Of a stretch of 64,000 bases of DNA, positions 12,475 to 24,075 are shown piece after piece. Every line of letters begins with the position of its first letter. The stretch's first letter is position 1. The stretch is taken from the NCBI GenBank assembly GCA_011033025.1, contig WFMF01000003.1:1085483-1149482 (forward strand), written 5' to 3'. The notes under the pieces are model-generated. The model saw only the letters and a program-made list of their open reading frames with translations. It was not told the DNA's origin and searched no databases. Source of the stretch: Beroe forskalii (lineage: Eukaryota; Ctenophora; Nuda; Beroida; Beroidae). The translations under genes were made by a program, and so were the position numbers.

Positions 12475-13458
12475 ACATCTGATCATTTCTCTGATTCTAG
12501 GTACTAGTTTGCTGTAATACTGTTCGGATGCTATTTTCTAGAAAGTTCTTTGAACAAATATTGCTAAGTAACGTAATTGGTGACGAAAATCGATTATCAA
12601 TTCGATCACAGAATCAGGCGATTGTCACTTGATCGTATGAGCCTTCACTCGCGCGCAAAATATATCAGCTTATCTTGGAAATCAAATTCTCAGCATGTTA
12701 AGCCGCGCAATAATTCTGCTGGCAACAGAAAATTCAACTTTACGCTTTAACAAAACAATGCGCGTTACGCAAACCCCTGCGCCAGATGCCTTTAAAATTC
12801 TGTTTTCCGATGATTTTGCAAGAGAGCCAGAACAAATTTTAAGGGTGGGGCGCACGTAATCCAAGACAGTGGTTTCTAGAAAGCTGTGCAGTATAGGATG
12901 TTGAGTAGGATCATGGTTATGAGGTACTAATCTGCAAAATTGTGGGGTGCTATAATCTGCACTCTGCAAAATTGTGCAATCTGACGTATTTTTGTCGATT
13001 TTCAAGAATCACGGAATACCAAAAGCATCACTTTTGTTCGATATCATTCGCATGTAGACGATAACAAGCTGTTTTTATAAATGACATAATCCTTGTTCTT
13101 TCTATGATGAAAGAAATAATTGGTACCAGATGAAAGACGGTTCGAAATACAAAGCAAAGTTTGCTTCCAAATTTCTTGGCACAGTTCGAGAGAAACACTC
13201 TTTGAGTGCATAAGACACGTTTGAAGATGAGTTGAAAAGAATATTGAATTACACTGAATATGTGAACATCTGGCCCACTATGCTTTAAGTCTGATGAATG
13301 TCCCATTTTTATGTACACTACAAAAGTGCTGTAATATGAGCATTGTTCGATAGTAAGTAAGTGAATAGAAAGTGCAGAATTTAATGATGTCCATCAACCA
13401 TTGAATAAATGTGAAAGGAATGAATGGTAATAATCTTGAAAATGACAAAATCTTAAAA
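12475..13458. other. Non-coding; possible relic at 12682-13005
   Basis: A minus-strand frame of 107 codons lies at 12682-13005, in a GC-richer block with GCGC-rich patches. I see no domain or splice signals, so I do not call it; an old transposon fragment is possible. Confidence 0.35.
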
Positions 13459-13805
13459 ATGGCGAGAATACAAAGGTGCTCACGTGGGCAAATAACTTGC
13501 TATTGCGACAAATGTGATTATACAACCAAGATTGATGGTATATCACGTATCAAGTTTCCCCATCCAAGAATTCCAGGAATCTGATGAATACCACCACTCC
13601 AAGTTTCAACTCTCAGAGTAGCCCCTATTTATCTATTCTGAGAAAAAACCAAAGCACCATCGATCTTGGAACTGTGATCGGTCCCAGAAATATTAATTCC
13701 AACATTCTCATGTTATTGGAGTTCAATAAAGCAATGACGACCGAAATGAAGAAAACGAAGAAAAATCAATGGTCACAGGATGTTGTTTTGTGGCAAGTTT
13801 ATTAG
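13459..13805 (+). pseudogene. Small coding block with zinc-finger-like motif, frame broken
   Basis: An ATG at 13459 (context taaaaATGG) opens 41 codons beginning MARIQRCSRGQITCYCDKCD. The run CDKCDYTT resembles the start of a C2H2 zinc finger (C-x2-C-D-Y-x-T), but no correctly spaced pair of His residues follows in this frame. It stops at TGA 13582-13584. That stop overlaps an ATG (13584) in another frame that continues for 73 codons to TAG (13803-13805) with a polar, Ser/Asn/Lys-rich tail (TEMKKTKKNQW). An AATAAA lies 48 bases after the stop. The layout fits a single ancestral frame broken by an indel, or the last exon of a gene. It is small, so chance is possible. Confidence 0.35.
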
Positions 13806-13852
13806 TTTATCGGAAAGTTTAGTTTACACTATCGCAATGTTTTGTTCATTTC

Positions 13853-13858
13853 AATAAA
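13853..13858 (+). promoter_or_regulatory. Possible polyadenylation signal AATAAA
   Basis: The hexamer lies 48 bases downstream of the 13805 stop, the usual place for a 3' UTR signal. In AT-rich DNA this hexamer is common by chance, so it only supports the neighbouring coding call. Confidence 0.3.
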
Positions 13859-15102
13859 ACGAACTTGCGGCTGGTGTAAAATAATCCAATTACCTGTAAT
13901 GAGAGAGTAAGTAGGAAGTAATTATTCGGGTAATATTGCATTGTGTGGGACCATGATAATCAAGTACAATGCGAGTTGCTAATATTACAGATGGGTTATT
14001 ATTATATTTTCTTTTTATTATTTTTGCCTACTAACTATAAAGACATGGACTGATCAGCGTACAGCAATTCTGTACTGTGGTAAGTAGATAAAAATAAACA
14101 CACCAGATGCTAAATCTCAAGTTTTAGAACCACAAAGATTAAAGCTCGCCTGTTTATACTTTATTTTCTTATTGTGACGTTGGTTGAGACTTGCGAATAT
14201 TGGCATATAATTATTTGGAAATCACGATTTCTATCTCTATTTTGGACAACATAAAACACAGAAAGATCAACATATAAACTTAATTCCAATACTTAGACGT
14301 GATTTGAACCTGTTGACATGTTTTCTATTGCCCTATAATCTGCCAAGACTCGCTATATTCCGAAAGTTGGACCACATCAAATCGGAATCGCCGGTTTGTA
14401 ATTAAAATTTGTAATCTAGGAGTCTATAAATCTCGTGTGGACTGTGGTCTGCGTGTGATTATGAGAATTATGACAAAAACAAGTCATGTTCTTAATATGA
14501 GGAGTGGCTCCTGAGCATGAGCATAAAAAGTAATAAAAACAAAACAATGGAATATTAGGTACCCCGCGGGAATATTAACAAAATCAAATATTTTGGCTGA
14601 CGTAAAGACTTAATTACGAGCAGTGCACTTAATTTCATTGGCATCTTTCATGAGACAAAATATTCAATCTATGATCTTTGCCAGTATGAAAGGAAGAGGA
14701 ATTTAGTTTTTGAGGCTAGTAATGGTTGCCCAGGTCCATTATACTATGCACGGTAGAATGGTGCTGTACGAATATATTGAAGGAGAAATGATTGGTTTGT
14801 AGAATTGACATCATATTTTTTGTATGAATATACTGAGCATTCTCAAACCTTTATAATATATTCGAAAACTCTCAAAGCTTTAAATAGACTCGTAGAGTTC
14901 TAAGGTGCGAAGTGATCACATGGTTTCAGAAAGCTTCAATCGTCAACAACGGAAAACTCTCTTCTTGCGTTATGTCATACAACGCTAGAAGTCTTGAAAT
15001 TGAATTGCAAAAAAGAAAACAGCTTACTTTTTTATGAAATATGGCCATGCTACACCCTCGTACTGATTTTATGAAAGCATGAAAATGGCCACTGCAACTT
15101 TT
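13859..15102. other. Non-coding, nothing recognised
   Basis: Unique AT-rich DNA without a supported gene or repeat. Confidence 0.4.
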
Positions 15103-15190
15103 CGACAAACTGACTTTTGTCAACAAACTGACTTTTGTCAACAAACTGACCTGTGTTAACAAACTGACCTGTGCCTACAATCTGACCTAT
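15103..15190. repeat. ~18 bp tandem repeat (caaactgacttttgtcaa)
   Basis: About five diverging copies of aaactgac[c/t]tgtgtcaac. They create a repetitive Leu/Ser/Lys frame on the minus strand that is not a gene. Confidence 0.8.
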
Positions 15191-15401
15191 GAATTGATTT
15201 GTTTTAATGAACTGACCTGTGAATTGAAGCTTTGTGAACTCTGTGAAGCAAGATACGCAACCGAAGACATGAAGCTAACCCCGCTACTGTGACTGAACTC
15301 CGAGGTAACCCTGCTGCATTCTGACACCATCGGTTCAACCGGCTCAGAGTGGCGTTCGGATTTAGGAGAATTGCTGCCACTCCGCTTGTAGACTTTCTTA
15401 A

Positions 15402-15540
15402 ACTGAGTGAGTGAGTGAGTGGGTAGGTGTGTGAGTGAGTGGGTGTGTGAGTGAGTGGGTGTGTGAGTGAAGGGGCAAATGAGTGAATGAGTGAGTAAGT
15501 GAATGAGATGGTGGGCTAGTGTGTGAGTGAATGAATGAAT
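15402..15540. repeat. GTGA-rich microsatellite
   Basis: A degenerate (gtga/gtgg/gtgt)n tract that decays rightwards into gtgaatgaatga. Confidence 0.9.
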
Positions 15541-15850
15541 GACGGTTGATTTATTCCATAATAAATTATTTCAATGTTGTGTTTGACAAAGGAGCAGTTT
15601 GTACGTGGGGGTTGCAGAAACGCTAGCTTGCAACATCAGACATTTTACTGGTCAATACTTGATTTCTTTCATCTTTTTTACTACAGCAGAGAAAGTTGCA
15701 ACAAAATATTTCCATTTTCTCCTCCCTTACTCAAGACATTGGATAAACTATGGAGTATGGACCGGTATATGGAAGAACCTCACTCAATCATAAGTTCATA
15801 CGACTCACTTAAAAGACTCACGTATGTTCCACGAACATCTAAGTGCAGTT

Positions 15851-15896
15851 TGATGCCGTCAATTCACCATTTTAAAGCTTGATAATGACGCCACTG
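15851..15896 (-). repeat. CRE-MITE copy
   Basis: Minus-orientation core: tgccgtcaattcaccatttt followed by gataatgacgccact. The CRE octamer is changed to TGACGCCA. Confidence 0.6.
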
Positions 15897-17330
15897 TGAA
15901 CTGCCAAGAAATCTAGCAGAGAGTATGTAATGAGAACTGTTTTTAATCGATCATATCCATTTTCTGAGGGAGAAAACAAGTTTATAATGGGATGTTATCG
16001 TGACCAGAGGCTCATCAGGCTCTTCTACGCACATACATGTCTATTTCGGCATATGATATGAAAATTTGAACAATATGATATGTGTACATGTGTGGTAGGA
16101 TGACAAAAAAGATCGAGAGAGTAAGAAAGAGATAAAAGAAAATAGTGGGAAAGAGAATATAAAAAAGGGTGATAAAGAGAGTGGGAAAGAGAATAAGAAT
16201 GATTAGGAAAAAGAGTGTGATTGTCATTTGTCATTGAAAAGAGAGTGAGAGTAATGAAGGTAGAAAAGGAGTGAGACGTAAAATAAGACCGAAAATATCC
16301 TCTCATCTTGACAGAAAATTCGTGAAATACAGCAGAATGACATGTCTCTTGACTCTTAAAGTCAAGGGCCGTCTTGATTCTCCAGGGGATAGAAGTAAAT
16401 GATAAAACGATGAATAGGTGTTTTTTTACAGCGAACCGTTGAATAACATAGTGTGAACTGCAAAGTGGGGGAATGGAGCATCGAAAGGGGCAGCTTATGT
16501 TGAATTTCATTATTAAAGTAGGTATTGGATGGTCCTTCAAAATACTGAGAAGTGCTGGCAGTCATGAAATACGAAAGGTCATAAGAATTCGAAGAATCGG
16601 ACTAACGTGTAGAATGTAAATGGTTCAGGAGGACCGATGATTTGATTCAATTTTGATTAAATTTCAAATAGCTCCTTATTCTAAGAAATATCTCTTCTAT
16701 CTTAGTTTGAAGAATTTCATGAAACCAACCAAATTCATGACTTTTATTGGGGGTATCAGCGACTGCTTATTTTATGAATTTATGTCTTATAAATTCACCT
16801 ATCACCATGTTTAGCTGATGAGTTAATAATGGTTTCCAAGGTAACTGGTATGTGTGGGATATGTCTTCCTCTGAAGAATGCTTTGAGAACCGTCGAATTA
16901 TTCCACAATCATGATGCTTTATATCATTGCTTTCAAAGAGGAATGTTTTTGAATTTGTGTTCGAAGGCAAACAAATTGCAAGCAGAGAGGAACACAATTT
17001 TGGCGAAAATTTAACGAACCGGAGATATTATGTTCTAAACCATGTAGTGACTTCAAAGCGTTATCTTAATCTTGATTTAATCTTGATTTAAGAAACAAAA
17101 ATGCTCAAATTGTGCTTAAGAATGCTTATATTGTGCTAGAGAATGCTTTGTCACTTTACTTACTACTAAGTAACTGGCTAGTTGTTATATAAATTACAAA
17201 GTAAATATTATAATAGGTAACCTTTTATCAATATAGCGGGTATTTAATTAATAAGGTATTAACTATAATTGTAAGGGCCATAAGTTATACATTCAAAGTA
17301 TTATGAATTATACTTACGAGGTACTAACTC
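15897..17330. other. Non-coding; purine-rich tract at 16100-16270
   Basis: The plus strand is strongly purine-rich (gaaagagata-type runs) from about 16100 to 16270, which removes stops on the minus strand and yields an artefactual 171-codon minus frame (16025-16540). A 61-codon plus frame at 16829-17014 has no further support. Confidence 0.5.
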
Positions 17331-17470
17331 AACAGGAAATTAAGTTAACATTTAATTAAACCCTAATGCCTCGAAGGGGCCTAATTTCATGCTTCTCAAT
17401 AAAACTAAGATGACACGGCCTAAAAATGACATGAAGGCTTATTTTTCTGTAAGCGTCATTTCCTGCCATA
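17331..17470. repeat. MITE related to the 53615-54408 element
   Basis: The ends read caggaaat on the left and atttcctg on the right. The interior carries the same imperfect hairpin (ttaaaccctaatgcctcgaaggggcctaa) and atgacatgaaggct motif seen at 53620-53729 and 54296-54408. It looks like a short internal-deletion derivative. Confidence 0.7.
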
Positions 17471-17881
17471 AGGGAATGCGTAAATTTTAGTGGTTTGAAT
17501 TATGAATTTGATACTGCTAAAGAGCATTGCTTTTATGTAAGTAAAATTCATGATTCTGAGGGGTAGCTAAACTGAACTGCTTTCACACGAATTATTCAAA
17601 TAATCGTAAGTTATATAACACTTTTAATAGATATAAACTATAGCGTTTTATGATATAGCATTTCATGATGTAGGTATCATAATATGTGTTATAATTATGT
17701 GTTATGTTTTACATATAATATTCGAATGCTATTAAATGCTTAAAAGTGTAAGTGGTTGTGCTACAGAACCTCTGATAGTATAAATCAACTCATAGATCCC
17801 CTACTACAATCTAGGTACCACCATGTCATTGATAAGACTGGCACCTCTATAAGTCACGTAAGACTGATAGAGTGTTCGAAA

Positions 17882-17931
17882 TATCGTCATTATCATATGA
17901 TTTAAATAGTGAGTTGATGACGAAAACCTGC
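17882..17931 (+). repeat. CRE-MITE copy
   Basis: Core atcgtcattatcatatgattt then gtgagttgatgacg. It matches the consensus arms except that the CRE octamer is damaged. Confidence 0.6.
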
Positions 17932-18060
17932 TCATTTCCCAGTTGTAGCAATCAGCTCTCAGTAATTGTTATCGTAGAGACTAACAATAATTATTACCCT
18001 GCAGTGTAATTACTTTTCGAATTTTTGAGCAATATTAATCATGTAATATCACCGTACCCA

Positions 18061-18170
18061 GCAGTTGAATTACTGTCAAGTGTGTAATTACTATACCTCA
18101 ACTGTTGAATTACTATTCAAGTGTTGAATTACTATTCCCAACTGTTGAATTACTACTGTTGAATTACTAC
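18061..18170. repeat. Short tandem repeat (ttgaattactattc...)
   Basis: About five variable-length units starting gttgaattact, spaced 14-21 bp. Confidence 0.75.
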
Positions 18171-19250
18171 CAATTTTCTGAAACGGCCATTCGCACGATT
18201 CTAACCTATTTGCTATCTCTGTGTGGATGTAAATAGGAGAATAATAAGCTCCCATGATATCTGTTATCGCACTTTTCATATAAAAACGATTCGATATAAT
18301 CTATTCTTAACTTAAATATATATACTGTAAAACAAGATAAAATAGCGATAAGGAGCACAAAATGTTCGGTACGACATATGTTATATTCTTCATGGCACAT
18401 TCGGTAGCACAAGATAAAGTAAATATGAGCACAATGTATAAAAATACGATATATCTAAACGATTTTATAGGGCAACACAAGATAAAGATAAAATAGATAG
18501 AAGGAACACTATCGTATACACCTAAATGGCGCCACCCAGACGGGCTTGATAACTCCATCGGTGTTTCAATGTTTATTTATCTAGTCTTAGAGATATAACG
18601 CAGACTTGTGGCGCCATATATAGGGTGTATTGCTCCGTTTTATCAAATTCAACTACATTATTTCTGTGCGCCGTTATTTCTATCTGTCAGTGTTCGTTAC
18701 TTATAATAGATCGGGATGAAGATAATGATTATGGCACAAAACTAATTGTTCAACTGAGGAGTACGTGCATACATTTTGATGCACTCTAAAGATTTAGCTG
18801 ACTACATTCACATGTGATCGTGTTTTTCTTTAAGGGCAGATTCTATACGAGAACCGCATAAGATTGTAGCTCTCGAATCAGTTGTTATTAATGTTTGTGG
18901 TGTGAATTGTTTTGTTTTCGATTGAGTACTTAACTTTCATGGTTCATTTGTTTATGGCAATGAAAGACCAAAAAAAATTTTTCTTAAGTACATATACATA
19001 CACTACGTCATACACTAACAGTATGTATCAATGCTGGGCGCAGGTTCTATCATTTGGACTTTTGAACTTTAAACCTGAATTGACCCCGATACGATGATGA
19101 TGTGATTCTGACTTTTACAAATCACTGGCAAATTTGTCCAAAATTCTCGCATGTTTCAATTATGAAATAGTGTACCCATTATTCATGAAACATTGAGTTC
19201 GAATACCTAAGTTTCAAACAGTCTACTTTGATTGATGCGTATATGGCAGG
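18171..19250. other. Non-coding, nothing recognised
   Basis: AT-rich DNA. A short internal similarity (cacaagataaa near 18330, 18407 and 18475) suggests decayed tandem repeats; no gene supported. Confidence 0.4.
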
Positions 19251-19440
19251 GTAATAATACAGTAAATACACACTTGGGTGTGTCAATTACCATCGTAATT
19301 GCACTCGCAAGCTCGTGCAATTACTCCAATAAATGCACTCGCAAGCTCGTGCATTTATTGCATGAATTCCACTCGCAAGCTCGTGGAATTAATGTGGTAA
19401 TTACACACCCAAGTGTGTATTTACCGTATATAATAATACT
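19251..19440. repeat. Triple-hairpin palindromic element
   Basis: Outer arms of about 31 bp (GTAAATACACACTTGGGTGT at 19262 and its complement near 19405-19424) enclose three smaller palindromes. Each inner palindrome has the same 16 bp core CACTCGCAAGCTCGTG (19302, 19336 and 19370, exactly 34 bp apart). The flanking arms differ but are self-complementary: gtaattg/caattac, caataaatg/catttattg, aattc/gaatt. A single strand would fold as a cloverleaf. The core itself is an imperfect hairpin closing on GCAAGC. The family is unknown to me. Confidence 0.85.
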
Positions 19441-19580
19441 ACACTGCCCCCTCTGTGGAGATGATAATAACACAGGACCACATAGACTCGAGGATAATAA
19501 GGCTCGATCTTATACAAGCGTTCCCTAATATATACAATGTGTCCCGTTAAGAAAATAAAGTGTTCATCCGTCCTAAATAT

Positions 19581-19619
19581 CATCAATTCACCACTTTAAT
19601 CCCTGATAATGACGTCACT
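19581..19619 (-). repeat. CRE-MITE copy
   Basis: catcaattcaccactttaat followed by ccctgataatgacgtcact; intact TGACGTCA. Confidence 0.7.
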
Positions 19620-20111
19620 CTGAACCGTCTTAAACATGGGAAGGGTCTGTAGACAATGTAAGAAGAAAGGAAGAGCTAAAGAAAAGAGGTGTGTAGGCGT
19701 GTACTGTGGCCCGGTGTTGAAGCTAGAACTTCCAATATAATACAAAGTCTTACAATGTAAAGATGAGGGTGTGCTAAGATGGAGGTGTGTGTGATTTCTT
19801 ATATGAGAACCTGTGTCCAGGGATGATAGAAAAGTATTGTTACAATTCTCAACTTTTCAGATACAAATTCATCATAAGAGTAGATGTAATGAAATCATCG
19901 TCCTTTGCTGTCCTCCATTGATGCGATATATGAAGAAAGTTCTATCGATCATGCAATAAGAACTTTGTTCACCGACTTTCAAGGGATTTGTTCATGCTTC
20001 GTTCTTATCATATCAATCTAATAACTGATGGTCTGACTAGACCTACAACATAATATAAAACAACCTGCAACCCATATGATACTTTGAGCTCAAGATTCAA
20101 AAAGCTGTTGA

Positions 20112-20170
20112 GATGACGTCATTATCATAGCTCAAAGTGGTATGTTAATGACGTTTAATCGCCATTTTTT
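20112..20170 (+). repeat. CRE-MITE copy
   Basis: gatgacgtcattatcatagc core, atgttaatgacg right half and the outer arm aatcgccatttttt. Intact TGACGTCA. Confidence 0.75.
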
Positions 20171-20298
20171 CAGTGAGTATTACAAAAAGATAGTCTTCCT
20201 TAGTCTTCTATGGAGCATGTTCATATGCAATACTATATCTACCTAATGATATTGGACTAAATGAGTATAACTGCCGCGTAAAAAGATAGACATCATTT

Positions 20299-20339
20299 CG
20301 TCATCAATTCATCATTCTAAACCCTGATGATGACATCAC
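20299..20339 (-). repeat. CRE-MITE copy
   Basis: cgtcatcaattcatcattct then accctgatgatgacatcac; CRE damaged to TGACATCA. Confidence 0.65.
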
Positions 20340-20585
20340 ACTCGACTGCGGATCGTTTGTACGTGACTTACGACACTTAAGATAGTCAGGGAGAGAACAT
20401 GATCTATCTTGCGCAACACGAAAATATAATGCATCTGTACCATTGTACAGTTTCTTCAGAACAAAACTGAGTTCGAGTGCCAGCTTTTGAAGAAAGAATA
20501 GGCTACTTACATGGATCTTTATGAAAGTTGCAGAAAGTTACAGAAATTTAATAAAATCTGAAATAAAATCTTAAATCCGACTCAC

Positions 20586-20676
20586 ATGTTTCATGGCTTG
20601 CTTTATCTTTTTGTTCTTCTTCTTTTTGTGTTCTGCCGTCAGCTCATCTGGACCCCTCAAGAATGGGAGATTGTGA
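20586..20676 (-). CDS. Candidate internal exon with lysine-rich segment, unknown product
   Basis: On the minus strand a pyrimidine-rich tract (about 20677-20735) ends in cacaaag at 20677. After one split-codon base an open frame of 30 codons ends CAT at a consensus donor, gtgagt (20585 downwards). It includes LPFLRGPDELTAEHKKKKNK, a well-formed globular-to-basic transition unlike the AT-rich flanks, and both other frames contain stops. The same frame stays open a further ~165 bases upstream and would there encode a hydrophobic stretch (IAFPFSFTAMFLYRVF). A longer exon with a membrane segment is therefore possible if the acceptor is wrong. I recognise no family. This is one of the better supported exons in the window. 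Confidence 0.48.
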
Positions 20677-21602
20677 CTTTGTGAGAAAACGCGGTACAGA
20701 AACATCGCAGTGAAGGAGAAAGGAAAGGCAATATCAAAAAACCACAAGAAATTGTTATTATTGTATCTCCAATTTTCATGGAAAGAAGCGGCAGTTTCGC
20801 ACTTCCGAAGGCTACTGTATATAACTCTGTTGAAATTTAATTATTTTACGTCCGAGTTTCTTGCTAAATTTGAGTTTGTCTCCGAGTTACGTCTGCTATC
20901 AATCTCTCTGCACATCAGAGATGACATAAGAGCAAACTTTACTCAAATTCACCGATAAATCAACTTAATCTGCTAATCTCACAATCTGTTCTTGAAAAAG
21001 ACTACAGATCAAAAGATAAAGTAAATTTAGTCTCGGGCATGTCACCTCAAAATGACATAAGTAACTCAATATTATATCGGATGACTCAAGTTGGTAAAAT
21101 ATATTAATTAAAAAATAGCAGCTTTTTCATCACACCAGTTCTATCACACCATTCTAATACAGAGTGAGGTGATTTATTGCTAAACATGCCAATCCATCTA
21201 AAAAAATAGGCGCGCGCATAGAGTGCGCAATGGTCGTAATTCTTTATTATGCTGATAACGTAATTGAATGATGACTTAAATTCAAGACTCAAGTTTTAAC
21301 TTTTTAATAACAGATGGAGCTAATAAATCTTGGCTTCTAAATTCATGAGAAACAAGACTTAAAGTAGTTACATTTCTATAGTTTTGTGCGTGCTTGTTTT
21401 AGTACACTCTACATGTCTGTGCACTTCACGTCATGAAGCATTCAACAACAATAAAATGTTTTAAACCATGCAGTACGTAATTATTATTTTGACTTTTGGA
21501 AATATTTAAAACATTCATATATACTTTTAATCTCTTCTGTCTCGTAACTACAACAGTAACGTGTTGCTAATATATTTCCAGAGGATTAGAATTATCGAAT
21601 AA
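20677..21602. other. Non-coding or upstream extension of the minus-strand exon
   Basis: Apart from the possible minus-strand extension to about 20843 described for the neighbouring exon, no gene or repeat is recognised. Confidence 0.35.
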
Positions 21603-21678
21603 GATGACGTCATTACCATTATCCAATGTAGTAAGTTGATGACGATTTGAACCGCCTATTTTTCGCGTGCGGAGTTTA
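21603..21678 (+). repeat. CRE-MITE copy with outer arm
   Basis: gatgacgtcattaccattat core, gttgatgacgatttgaaccgcc, and the CG-rich outer arm ttttcgcgtgcggagttta. Intact TGACGTCA. Confidence 0.75.
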
Positions 21679-21787
21679 GAGATAATGGTTTGTTGTCTCG
21701 AGAACAATGGGTTCACTGACTCGTGCCGTCACATACCACGACTCATTCAAATATTTTACTTGCCAACCCCTGGAAAATAAGAAGTTA

Positions 21788-21832
21788 CGATGTCATCAAT
21801 TAGCCATTTTAATACATGATAATGACGTCACT
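21788..21832 (-). repeat. CRE-MITE copy
   Basis: cgatgtcatcaattagccat then acatgataatgacgtcact; intact CRE. It lies about 110 bp from an opposite-orientation copy. Confidence 0.7.
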
Positions 21833-22402
21833 CTTAAATGTCTAATTTTCGTTAAAAGCGTAATATTATGTAATAGGGTAAGTTCTAAATTTAGATGGAT
21901 ATAATATATCAGTTAAGCTCTGAAAAGTAAATATAGAACAGTCGGGCATTAGACATGAATCTAGAGCGTGAGTAATAATGAGTTTGAGTAAACAGGAGCA
22001 CAGGGCAACAAAACAATAACATGGCCAGAACTTGAGATAAACGATGGATATAACCGTACAGGACGGTAGTTACAGCAGTTTGAGATACTTCTCATGATAA
22101 CCTTGTACGGATCTCATACATGACAGGGTTCAAAGAGTTTACAAGACTGAAGTGTTTACAAAGTTACATGGAGTTTTTACTCAGGTTGCTGGTTCAAGGG
22201 AAGACAAGACCTAGCCACCAACCACACGCACCCTCGATCTGGGATTGACTGAACCCATTCCAAAAAACGTGACCCAGTCTGCAATTGTCAAGCAAAGTTA
22301 GTAACCTGGCCGGCTATTTTTAGATTTTCAATAAAATATTGATAACATACGATATATATTTGTCATTATATCGAATACTACGCACTGATATAGGCAGTTG
22401 TA

Positions 22403-22438
22403 AGTGACGTCATTATCAGGGTTCAGAGTGTTCTATTA
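22403..22438 (+). repeat. CRE-MITE partial copy
   Basis: agtgacgtcattatcagggt followed by tcagagtgttcta. Left half only, CRE intact. Confidence 0.6.
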
Positions 22439-22553
22439 TTGCATTGTGGTATCAGCTTCGACCTTATATGAGAACTGGACAATACATTAAAGTCCATTTT
22501 TGCCGTTCAATCCAAAACTCATCAAAGGACCACCGAATAATGGCATAGTTTGA

Positions 22554-22602
22554 TTCGAAAATAAATACTGTTTCGAAAATAAATACTGTTTCGAAAATAA
22601 AT
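22554..22602. repeat. 18 bp tandem repeat (tttcgaaaataaatactg)
   Basis: Three nearly exact copies. Confidence 0.9.
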
Positions 22603-22904
22603 CTATCCCAAATACAATCGTGAATAAAAGTGTTCATTACCAAGAAAGTTATCAGAATATGCCAAAAGTAACTTTTAAATTACAAAGTCGGAAACATTGC
22701 GAGCCAGAACAGTAGGTAATAAAGTAAAAAGAAGTTATCGTCTCGGTTTGTTGAATAGGAGACATAAGGGCGTACGCAGCAAAGGAGAGGAGCTTAACAA
22801 AAGTAAGAGATATTTGTCTGAGTAAATGCTAAAAATAAAGGTAATTAACATTTCAAAAAGATAACAAAAAGGAGATGCATTGAACTACGCAACCTACGAT
22901 CACA

Positions 22905-23290
22905 AAAAGAAGCACAAGCAATTCTCAGCACACTGCGCAAGCAATTCTCAACACAAGCAATTCTTAGGATACTGTGCAAGCAATTCTCATTAAACTGCGC
23001 AAGCAATTCAAAGAACTGTGTGCAAGCAATTCTCATTACAATGTTCAAGAAATTCTTGGCAAAATGCGCAAACAATTCTCATTAAACTGCGCTAGCAATT
23101 CTCATTAAACTGCGAAAGCAATTCTCATTAAACTGCGGAAGCAATTCTTAGGGTACTGCGCGAGCAATTCTCATCAAACTGCGTTAACAATTCTCGACAT
23201 ACTGCGCTAGCAATTCTCATGATTGTAGGATACTGCGCAAGAAATTATCATTAGACTGCGCTAGCAATTCTCGACACCCTGCACAAGCAA
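22905..23290. repeat. ~23 bp minisatellite (gcaagcaattctcattaaactgc)
   Basis: About sixteen copies with substitutions such as gctagcaattct and gcgaaagcaatt. A minus-strand frame of Ser/Leu/Arg/Ala repeats (22845-23075) is an artefact of this array. Confidence 0.9.
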
Positions 23291-23468
23291 TTCAGTGAAA
23301 AGTGTCACTTCTTAGTTCTTTGCCTGCACAATAATATAACTATATATTATGTACCTAATCTGTCGCTTGGTAAATAAAATGCTCAAAGTGCAATTATATA
23401 CGAACTGTCACCTTGCGAAGAACATTATATATTAAGATTGTACAAAAATTAAAATCGGTGAGTAGTAA

Positions 23469-23508
23469 CGACGTCACTTTCATAGCTTAGAATGGTGAAA
23501 AGTTGACA
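23469..23508 (+). repeat. CRE-MITE partial copy
   Basis: cgacgtcactttcatagctt then agaatggtgaaaagttgaca; first CRE base lost. Confidence 0.55.
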
Positions 23509-23934
23509 CAAGTCCGTGTAGTTTTCGCGCACGTATTGTGGGATGGTGTACGTTGTCGAAGAAATTGAGGAACCTGTGTGAAGTAAGTGCGAGCTGCACC
23601 CAGAAACAGCCATTTGATGTCAGCAATTCAGCCATTCTCAGTCACTTTACTGACGCAGCTTACAACGCAAAAGTCTTTGTGCGTTATAAGGTTCTGTGAG
23701 AGAACTATATAGAGCTGAGAAAAGTGAAGCTTTGACGTAACGCACGATTTAATGACAGACATATTCATGTAATATTTCTAATGTGAGAGTGACAACGATT
23801 TTTTAATATGAGTAAATGTTATACCCAATATCATCGATTTAAGTACGAACTATATCGATTTTATTAATAAAAAATATCACACTTTCTAATAGTAATATTT
23901 TGATATGATTATATTAGCAATAATATAACATCGT

Positions 23935-24075
23935 TTCAGATAACATCGTTTCAGATATTATCATGATCGTTACCGATAACATTTAATCTTTACAGATAAC
24001 ATTATCGTTACAGATAACATTATTGTTACAGATAACATTATCGCTTAAGATAACATTATCGGTTATAAATATCAT
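23935..24075. repeat. 18 bp tandem repeat (acagataacattatcgtt)
   Basis: About seven imperfect copies of gataacattatcgttaca. Confidence 0.85.

Noticed and set aside
10984..12517. Several 70-105 codon frames with repeated peptides
   Set aside because: They are translations of the 13 bp and 22 bp minisatellites, open in all frames.
16025..16540. 171-codon minus-strand frame, the longest in the window
   Set aside because: It lies opposite a purine-rich simple-sequence tract that removes stops; the peptide is Ser/His/Leu/Tyr repetitive.
19232..19586. 98-codon plus and 61-codon minus frames
   Set aside because: They read through the triple-hairpin palindrome and a MITE copy.
23560..23590. ATG-led stretch ending at a consensus gtaagt donor
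   Set aside because: An in-frame TGA occurs just before the donor, so it cannot be a coding first exon.
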